Notes under the pieces: generated by a model | What the model saw: only the letters and a program-made list of their open reading frames with translations | Database searches by the model: none | What the model was told of the DNA's origin: nothing | NCBI RefSeq assembly: GCF_003581645.1 | Contig: NZ_QXFK01000014.1 | Coordinates: 434,001 to 498,000, forward strand | Direction: 5' to 3' | Source of the DNA: Pelagerythrobacter aerophilus | Lineage (GTDB): Bacteria > Pseudomonadota > Alphaproteobacteria > Sphingomonadales > Sphingomonadaceae | Length of the DNA: 64,000 bases | Made by a program: the position numbers and the translations under genes | Part shown: one piece after another, positions 59,618-64,000 of the stretch | Layout of the letters: each line of letters begins with the position of its first letter | How positions within the stretch are numbered: position 1 is the first letter of the stretch

Positions 59618-59627
59618 GCGTCCGTAT
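59618..59627 (+). promoter_or_regulatory. GCGTCCGTAT late-module motif, copy 8 (lysis)
   Basis: Motif in the gap between the divergent SGNH gene and the lysis cassette. It runs into TATAAT. It ends 33 bases before the ATG at 59661; the second block reads CAGAAC (59649-59654), 6 bases from that ATG. Confidence 0.55.
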
Positions 59628-59660
59628 AATTGACCGACGATCGTGCCGCAGAACGCGCAC

Positions 59661-59765
59661 ATGCTGTTTCCGCGCCAATCCCTCGCCCTGCTCGCTCTGG
59701 TGGCGCTCTCCGTCGCCAGCAGCGCGGCGTCGGTGCTGTTCGTGTGGAGGCGGTGTCATGGATAG
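59661..59765 (+). CDS. 34-residue membrane peptide at the head of the lysis cassette
   Basis: A short ORF (MLFPRQSLALLALVALSVAS is its start) with one hydrophobic helix and an Arg-Arg-Cys end. It overlaps the next gene by 8 bases and stands 33 bases after motif copy 8, the same distance as full genes at other copies, which supports it as real. It could be a lysis regulator or pinholin-like peptide. Confidence 0.5.
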   Translation: MLFPRQSLALLALVALSVASSAASVLFVWRRCHG

Positions 59766-60144
59766 CCTGCTCGCACTCGGCACGACCACGCTCGGCCTCG
59801 GCGCTGGCGGCGGCGTCGGCTTCTTCTTCGTGAAATGGCTGTTCGAGTTCTTTGGGGGGCGCATGGACAAGCAGGCAGACCGGCTCGACGCGGGCACGAA
59901 CCTGCTCATCACGCAATTGCAGGGCCAGGTCACCGCCCTCCTCGAGCGCGAGAAGCACCGCGAGGAGCGGCTGCGCGTGGTCGAGGACGAACTCGCGGAG
60001 TGCAAGCGCCGGCACGCCGAAAGCGATGCAGAAGTCCACCGCCTGAAAGCGATCATGCAGGGGCGCGGCGAGATGCGCGAACGTGCGGCTGTGATCGTAG
60101 CGGCCGAGAAGCTCGAGGAACGCCGGCAGGAGAAAAAGTCATGA
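59758..60144 (+). CDS. Membrane coiled-coil protein of the lysis cassette
   Basis: A 128-residue protein with an N-terminal transmembrane region (LALGTTTLGLGAGGGVGFFF and onward to 32) and a coiled coil to the end (LEREKHREERLRVVEDELAE). It may act as a holin partner or membrane-anchored accessory. Its ATG follows the short peptide gene; it overlaps the endolysin start by 4 bases. Confidence 0.6.
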   Translation: MDSLLALGTTTLGLGAGGGVGFFFVKWLFEFFGGRMDKQADRLDAGTNLLITQLQGQVTALLEREKHREERLRVVEDELAECKRRHAESDAEVHRLKAIMQGRGEMRERAAVIVAAEKLEERRQEKKS

Positions 60145-60695
60145 ACCCGCGCATCAAGGCGATCATCGACGGCGTGATTGCAGTCGAGGGCGGCTTCGTC
60201 GACCACCCCTCTGACCCGGGCGGCGCCACGAAATACGGCATCACCGAGGCTGTCGCGCGAGCCAACGGCTATCGCGGGCACATGCGCGACCTGCCGCGCT
60301 CGACCGCGTTCCAGATCTACTACACGCGCTATGTCGTCGCCCCGAACTTCGACGACGCGGCAGAGATCGACGAGAAGGTCGCCGAGGAGCTGATCGACAC
60401 GGGCGTCAACGCCGGCGTGGATCGGGCGAGCCGCTGGTTCCAGGAGGCGCTGAACGCCTTCAACGAGCGCGGCCAGACCTATGCGAACATCGCGGAGGAC
60501 GGGGATGTCGGTCCTGCCACGCTGAACGCTTTCCGAGCCTTCAAGAAACGCCGCGGCGCTGCCGGCACTCAGGCCATGCTCGGCGCGCTCGACGCGCTGC
60601 AGGGCGGTCACTACCTTCGCCTCGCAGACAACGATAGCAAGTTCGAGGACTTCGCCTTCGGGTGGTTCGCTCATAGGATCAGGAACGTCGCGTGA
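60141..60695 (+). CDS. Endolysin, glycoside hydrolase family 108
   Basis: A 184-residue muramidase. The start IDGVIAVEGGFVDHPSDPGG with catalytic Glu16 (EGG), then TKYGITE, is the GH108 signature; the C-terminal peptidoglycan-binding-like part has DGDVGPATLNAFRAF. It cleaves the cell wall glycan after holins open the membrane. It follows the small membrane genes in the cassette. Confidence 0.88.
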   Translation: MNPRIKAIIDGVIAVEGGFVDHPSDPGGATKYGITEAVARANGYRGHMRDLPRSTAFQIYYTRYVVAPNFDDAAEIDEKVAEELIDTGVNAGVDRASRWFQEALNAFNERGQTYANIAEDGDVGPATLNAFRAFKKRRGAAGTQAMLGALDALQGGHYLRLADNDSKFEDFAFGWFAHRIRNVA

Positions 60696-61114
60696 AAATG
60701 CGCAACGCCATCCGGTCGTGGGCCCTCGTTGCGGTTGCCGTCACAAGCGCCGCGTTGATCGTGTTCGCGTGGTGGCTGATCGACCTGCTTTCCGGCCCCG
60801 ACTGGTGCGGCCGGGCAATCGGTGCCGAGCGGGCATCGGGCAAGCCCCGATCGCAGGAATCGGTCGATGGCTGTCTGTCACTGATGCACGAGCAAGTTCA
60901 CGCGCTGGCGCTGAACTCGCACCTCGCGATCGGCACGATTGCCCTCTCGCTGCTTGTCCTGGTCGTGATCGTGCTCGCAGGCGGGAAGCTGTCGTTCACC
61001 GCGAACAAGGATGGGATTTCCGGCGACATCGGTAGGGACGCTGCGGAAGCTGCTCGAGCGACGGCTGATGCTGCCGAGGCGGTGGCAGATGGGATCGAGG
61101 AGGAAGCGCGATGA
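60692..61114 (+). CDS. Holin candidate, two transmembrane helices
   Basis: A 140-residue protein with two transmembrane segments (about 10-30 and 78-98) and a charged C-terminal helix (IGRDAAEAARATADAAEAV). GTG-type overlap with the endolysin stop. Typical holin-class II layout; direct evidence is only topology and position. Confidence 0.6.
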   Translation: MKMRNAIRSWALVAVAVTSAALIVFAWWLIDLLSGPDWCGRAIGAERASGKPRSQESVDGCLSLMHEQVHALALNSHLAIGTIALSLLVLVVIVLAGGKLSFTANKDGISGDIGRDAAEAARATADAAEAVADGIEEEAR

Positions 61115-61305
61115 TGATGGCTATGGGCTGGAAGGGCTGGCTCGGTATTGCCGCGCTTGTCACCGTGATTGCAGGTGCGCTCTGGGCGTTCGGCGTCATT
61201 CCTTGGTGGGGCATTCTCATCGCCGTGCCAACAGTCACCGTCGCAGCCGTTGGTGCGCTGCTGATCATCGGAATCCTGGCGTGGATGGCGAGGGGGTCGC
61301 ACTGA
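61111..61305 (+). CDS. Holin/antiholin candidate, two transmembrane helices
   Basis: A 64-residue protein, almost wholly two hydrophobic helices (WLGIAALVTVIAGALWAFGV and IPWWGIL to the end). It overlaps the upstream gene by 4 bases. With the previous gene it may form a holin-antiholin pair. Confidence 0.62.
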   Translation: MMMAMGWKGWLGIAALVTVIAGALWAFGVIPWWGILIAVPTVTVAAVGALLIIGILAWMARGSH

Positions 61306-61709
61306 TGCCCTTCAATCCCTTCTCCGCACTAACCAGCAAGATCTTCGGTGCGCTGCTTGTCGTGGCCCTCGTGGTCGTCGGTGTGCAGACGTGGCGCCTC
61401 TCTGCCGCTCACGACGCGCTGGAGGACAAGCGCAACGAACTGGCGACCTGCGAGGCCCGGCATGCCGTCACCCGGCAGTCGATCGAGACGCTGGAGGCCG
61501 ACTTCAAGCGCCTTATGGGTGAAGCGAGCGAGCGCGCCGCGGCCTTCGAGCAGGCCAAGCTCGAAGCTGAGCGCGACCGCGACAGGCTGCGAGGGGAAGC
61601 GCTGGAATCGGACGCGAAGATCGCGCGCCTGCGCCAGATGGCTCAACAGCCGAGTGACGGGCGGTGCGAGGTGCCGACTGAGTTGCTCGATGAACTGAGG
61701 GGGCTGTGA
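61305..61709 (+). CDS. Rz-like inner-membrane spanin subunit
   Basis: A 134-residue protein with an N-terminal transmembrane helix (about 14-30) and a long coiled coil (EDKRNELATCEARH ... EQAKLEAERDRDRLRG), the shape of Rz i-spanins that fuse inner and outer membranes. It links to the o-spanin gene by a one-base overlap (TGATG). Confidence 0.78.
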   Translation: MPFNPFSALTSKIFGALLVVALVVVGVQTWRLSAAHDALEDKRNELATCEARHAVTRQSIETLEADFKRLMGEASERAAAFEQAKLEAERDRDRLRGEALESDAKIARLRQMAQQPSDGRCEVPTELLDELRGL

Positions 61710-61993
61710 TGCGCAGGAATAATCCCGGAATAATTTTCGCCCTTTTGGTCAGTCTGTCTGCTTGCTCCCACAGCGAACCCGGCATCGAGGTCCGGACGGT
61801 CGAAGTGGTCAAGGAGGTGCAGAAGCCCTGCCCCGGCACACCACCCGTTCGCCCCGAACCGCTCGGCCCCCTGCCAACCGACATGCGTGCTCTCATCGCG
61901 GCGCTGGGGGCCAAGCTCGGTGAATACACGCTGCCGGGCAAGTATGCTGACCAGGCCGAAGCCTACGTGCGCGCCTGTCCGCCGGGCGATTAG
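61709..61993 (+). CDS. Rz1-like outer-membrane lipoprotein spanin
   Basis: A 94-residue protein with a signal peptide and lipobox LSAC (about residue 20), then a Pro-rich segment (CPGTPPVRPEPLGPLP), typical of o-spanins. It would pair with the upstream Rz-like protein. GTG at 61706 is an alternative start one codon earlier. Confidence 0.75.
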   Translation: MRRNNPGIIFALLVSLSACSHSEPGIEVRTVEVVKEVQKPCPGTPPVRPEPLGPLPTDMRALIAALGAKLGEYTLPGKYADQAEAYVRACPPGD

Positions 61994-62589
61994 CCCCGCC
62001 TCCACGACTCCGCCGTCCGCTCGATCGCAACCTCGCCAGCATACGGCACGCACAACGCCCTCGCCTCCTCCGGTGCCGCGTGCTGCCACCGCTCGTAGTC
62101 ATCGGGCCGCAGGATCACCGGCATGCGGTCGTGCACCTCCGCCGCAGCCCCGCCGGCGTCGGTCATGATCATCGAATAGCAGTTGCCCCACTCGTCGCTG
62201 GCACGCCAGATCCCCGCACAGGCGAAGATCGGCTGATCGGGCAGGCTCATCCATGTGCGGGTCATGGCGCCCTTGGGACCCTCGGCTTCGGCCCATGCGG
62301 TGAGCGGGATCAGGCAGCGCCGCTCCTGAAAGCTGTAGCGCCACATGAAGCTGTCGAGCCTGTCGGTGCGCGCGTTGTTCACCGGCCGGGGCTTGAGAGG
62401 TTGCCCGGTCCGCTTGCTCTTCTGCGCCAGCGGGAAGCCCCAGACCATCGTTCTCAGCGTGCCATCGGCCACGACAAGACCGGGATAGCCGGGGTAGACC
62501 TCCTCTGCCGCGTTGCCGATCGTGCTCTCGACCCGGAAGAGGCGGGCGATCTCGTCGGCAGAACGGGCGGCGCGGTAGAGATTACACAC
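61990..62589 (-). CDS. SRAP (YedK/HMCES-like) protein
   Basis: A 199-residue SOS-response-associated peptidase-domain protein. It begins (GTG) MCNLYR, with Cys2 as catalytic residue, then RPVNNARTD (Asn71-72), WAEAEG (Glu101/103) and HDRMPVIL (His153). SRAP proteins form DNA-protein crosslinks at abasic sites in single-stranded DNA and protect them. Its 3' end overlaps the spanin gene stop by 4 bases, on the opposite strand. Confidence 0.88.
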   Translation of the reverse strand: MCNLYRAARSADEIARLFRVESTIGNAAEEVYPGYPGLVVADGTLRTMVWGFPLAQKSKRTGQPLKPRPVNNARTDRLDSFMWRYSFQERRCLIPLTAWAEAEGPKGAMTRTWMSLPDQPIFACAGIWRASDEWGNCYSMIMTDAGGAAAEVHDRMPVILRPDDYERWQHAAPEEARALCVPYAGEVAIERTAESWRRG

Positions 62590-62893
62590 CCTCGTCTCCT
62601 TTATACCGGACCAGCTCCCCGTCCGGCCATACCCAAGTCTGCATAACCTGGTCATAGCGTTGGCCCTTGAGTTCGCGGCCCTCGGTATGGCTGTCCTTGA
62701 CGATGTAGCTCAGGTCGAGGTCCCATTTCTCCCGGCCGTAGAGCCGCGCATACTCGGCGAGCACGATCCGGTGTTGTTCCGCCCCGTTGCTGGCCCGATA
62801 TAGCGCCCGGAGATAGCGGCCCTTCTCCTCACCGGGTCGATCGGCCGTGAAGGAGGGGTCGGGTAATTCGTTTGGCCAACCAATATCGCGCAT
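62582..62893 (-). CDS. Phage protein of unknown function
   Basis: A 103-residue protein overlapping the SRAP start by 8 bases. It has aromatic/acidic features (EKWDLDLSYIVKD) and ends with LVRYKGDEGV. No family recognised; likely coexpressed with the SRAP gene. Confidence 0.6.
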   Translation of the reverse strand: MRDIGWPNELPDPSFTADRPGEEKGRYLRALYRASNGAEQHRIVLAEYARLYGREKWDLDLSYIVKDSHTEGRELKGQRYDQVMQTWVWPDGELVRYKGDEGV

Positions 62894-62954
62894 CGTCTCG
62901 TTCCCGTCATCGAATCGCCCCCGCGCCGATGTAGAACGAATATGGAACAAAGCG

Positions 62955-63260
62955 CTAGGCCTCACGCTCCCCGGCCAGCACGTCGACCATCCGATTGAAG
63001 AACTCGAGCAGCTCGGCCGGCTCGCTCAGCGGTGCCGAGACATAGGCACCCTCAAGCGCCTTCCGCACGTCATCTTCATCTGCCGCGCGCAGTGCCGCGA
63101 GGACGTCTTTTCCCATGCCCCATTCCTCCAGAACCTCGGATAGCTCGTCGACCGCCCGGACGAGCCGCGACGGGTCCGACAGTCTGCCAAGATCGAGCGC
63201 GTAGGCAAGCTTCGATACTTCCGCGGCGTTGCGGGCGAGGCGTTGGCGCGGAGTGAGCAT
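62955..63260 (-). CDS. Small helical phage protein
   Basis: A 101-residue, all-alpha protein (LARNAAEVSKLAYALDLGRL and LFNRM-type helices such as LLEFFNRMVDVLA). The ATG overlaps the stop of the upstream membrane peptide gene (TAATG). Function unknown. Confidence 0.6.
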   Translation of the reverse strand: MLTPRQRLARNAAEVSKLAYALDLGRLSDPSRLVRAVDELSEVLEEWGMGKDVLAALRAADEDDVRKALEGAYVSAPLSEPAELLEFFNRMVDVLAGEREA

Positions 63261-63382
63261 TAAACGGCGCGGAAAAGCGATACGAGCACGACGGCGAAAG
63301 AAACCGCAACCAACGCGCCGAACACGCCTTGCTCCATGCGGTCCAGGATGCTCGGTCGCTCTTCGTCGCCCCACGGTCTCAT
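63260..63382 (-). CDS. 40-residue membrane peptide
   Basis: A short ORF with one transmembrane helix (FGALVAVSFAVVLVSLF) after an acidic/basic N-terminus, joined to the next gene by a TAATG overlap. It is too short for usual ORF cutoffs but fits the operon pattern. Function unknown. Confidence 0.5.
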   Translation of the reverse strand: MRPWGDEERPSILDRMEQGVFGALVAVSFAVVLVSLFRAV

Positions 63383-63425
63383 CGAGCTATGTTGGCAGGG
63401 TGGCGGGGGATTCGCTAGTCAGCGA

Positions 63426-64000
63426 TCACGCCGCCTCTCCCGCGCACCAAAGGCCGCACTCAGCGTCCATGTCCGGATCGTCATCGAACAAGCCGCCGGC
63501 AAACATGTCGGGCTGGCGCCGCACGTCCTGGATCAGTTCGGCGTAGCTATACTCGGTTACGAACCGTGCACCGCTCGCCTTGTTGGTCTTGCCAGTGATC
63601 TCGGCTTCCTGCTGCGACCACCAATCCAGCGTCCCCGGCCGGGTTCGCTCGACCTCCCACAACTTCGGGCGAGCCTTCAGGAAGCAGGCATCGCAGTTGC
63701 CCTCGAAGGGCAGCAATCCGAGATCGAACTCCTGTCTTGCCCAGAACGCGCGCACATCGCGGTTGGTCACGCCGGCATCCGCCAGTGGCATCACGGTCTT
63801 CCAGCGATCCTTGCCGCTTGCGTTCCTGGCATGGCCGCGCGCGACACGGTGCATCTCGTCCGCGCGGAGGCCCACGACATTGGTCCAGGTCTTGTAACCG
63901 AGCGAGAGCATGAAGTGCTTCAGCGTCTCGATCTTCATGTGCGTGGTGCAGAAGCGAGTGACGCTGTTGGGCAGGTAGCCCTTACGTCTGATCACGGCCG
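63426..64000 (-). CDS. PAPS reductase-like phage enzyme, N-terminus outside window
   Basis: The C-terminal 190 residues of a protein resembling the phosphoadenosine-phosphosulfate reductase (PP-loop) family seen in phages: CTTHMKIETLKHFM near the left of the visible part, KTVMPLADAGV, and CDACFLKARPKLWEVE, a possible Fe-S or zinc site. The PP-loop itself is beyond the edge; the frame is open to the last base, so the gene continues. Phage relatives may modify DNA or nucleotides by sulfur chemistry, but the role here is unknown. Confidence 0.72.
   Translation of the reverse strand, partial: AVIRRKGYLPNSVTRFCTTHMKIETLKHFMLSLGYKTWTNVVGLRADEMHRVARGHARNASGKDRWKTVMPLADAGVTNRDVRAFWARQEFDLGLLPFEGNCDACFLKARPKLWEVERTRPGTLDWWSQQEAEITGKTNKASGARFVTEYSYAELIQDVRRQPDMFAGGLFDDDPDMDAECGLWCAGEAA

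Larger units (their letters stand above)
16498..64000. mobile_element. Integrated siphovirus-like prophage, right end not reached
   Basis: From the tRNA-Pro 3' end to the window edge nearly every gene is phage-type: integrase, excisionase, RecT, S24 repressor and Cro, replication genes, terminase, portal, capsid, tail tube, tape measure, tail tip, endolysin and spanins. All essential structural genes look intact, so the element may be inducible. The tape measure and tail tube without sheath genes indicate a long non-contractile tail. Size is above 47.5 kb. Confidence 0.95.

Noticed and set aside
61990-64000. Attempt to place attR at the right end
   Set aside because: No repeat of the tRNA-Pro T-arm or 3' end was found in this stretch; the PAPS reductase-like frame runs off the edge, so the element continues.

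Overview
The window is GC-rich alphaproteobacterial DNA. Gene content and order (a tkt-gap-pgk-fba glycolytic cluster; zapA, 6S RNA and 5-formyltetrahydrofolate cyclo-ligase in a row; a two-gene E1 plus E2 branched-chain 2-oxoacid dehydrogenase) suggest a member of the Sphingomonadales, probably close to Erythrobacteraceae. No rRNA is present, so the taxonomic call is an inference.

Region 1 (1-16,497) is chromosomal. It holds a truncated lipoprotein gene, thiE, a small lipoprotein gene, and a leftward carbon-metabolism cluster (tkt, gap, pgk, a serine hydrolase, a thioesterase, fba). Rightward from a divergent promoter gap come a small coiled-coil gene, zapA, a 6S RNA candidate, the cyclo-ligase gene and a DUF2842 gene. 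Then follow tRNA-Asp(GTC), a secreted protein of unknown function, a frameshifted YdeI-family gene, the E1alpha-E1beta-E2 operon, thyA and tRNA-Pro(CGG).

Region 2 (about 16,498 to beyond 64,000) is one prophage integrated at the 3' end of tRNA-Pro(CGG). Its integrase gene ends 8 bases past the tRNA. I found no second copy of the tRNA 3' end, so the right attachment site lies outside the window and the element exceeds 47.5 kb. The genome reads like a lambdoid siphovirus. A leftward early operon (25.36 to 16.5 kb; most genes overlap by 4 bases) carries integrase, an excisionase-like protein, small zinc-finger proteins, a RecT-type annealing protein and many unknowns. An immunity region (25.4-26.4 kb) has a self-cleaving S24 repressor flanked by two pairs of 17-bp operators, in the geometry of lambda OL and OR, and a Cro-like gene. 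A rightward replication block (26.4-34.2 kb) has a protein ending in a DnaA domain IV-like module, a DNA methyltransferase, a VRR-NUC nuclease, a Toprim primase-like protein, a RecA-fold helicase and, just after it, about ten copies of an 11-bp repeat that look like origin iterons.

The late region (34.2-62 kb) runs TerS, TerL (with a 260-residue intein), portal (with a C-terminal Acb1-like 2H phosphoesterase domain), a PPP-type phosphatase, MuF-like protein, protease/scaffold, decoration protein, major capsid, connectors, tail tube, tail chaperone, tape measure, tail tip, fibre, and a lysis cassette (two holin candidates, GH108 endolysin, Rz/Rz1 spanins). Five short minus-strand genes or gene pairs interrupt it as moron-like insertions. 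A right-end minus block (62-64 kb) has a SRAP protein, small unknowns and a PAPS reductase-like enzyme cut by the window edge.

The most unusual signal is a ten-base motif, CCGTCCGTA(G/T), present eight times, almost only in gaps of the late region. In five cases it lies 32-34 bases before a start codon without a Shine-Dalgarno sequence and is followed at 20-21 bases by a CACACC-like block. These five starts open the portal, capsid-protease, tail-tip, fibre and lysis modules. I infer a phage-specific late promoter or other module-start signal.
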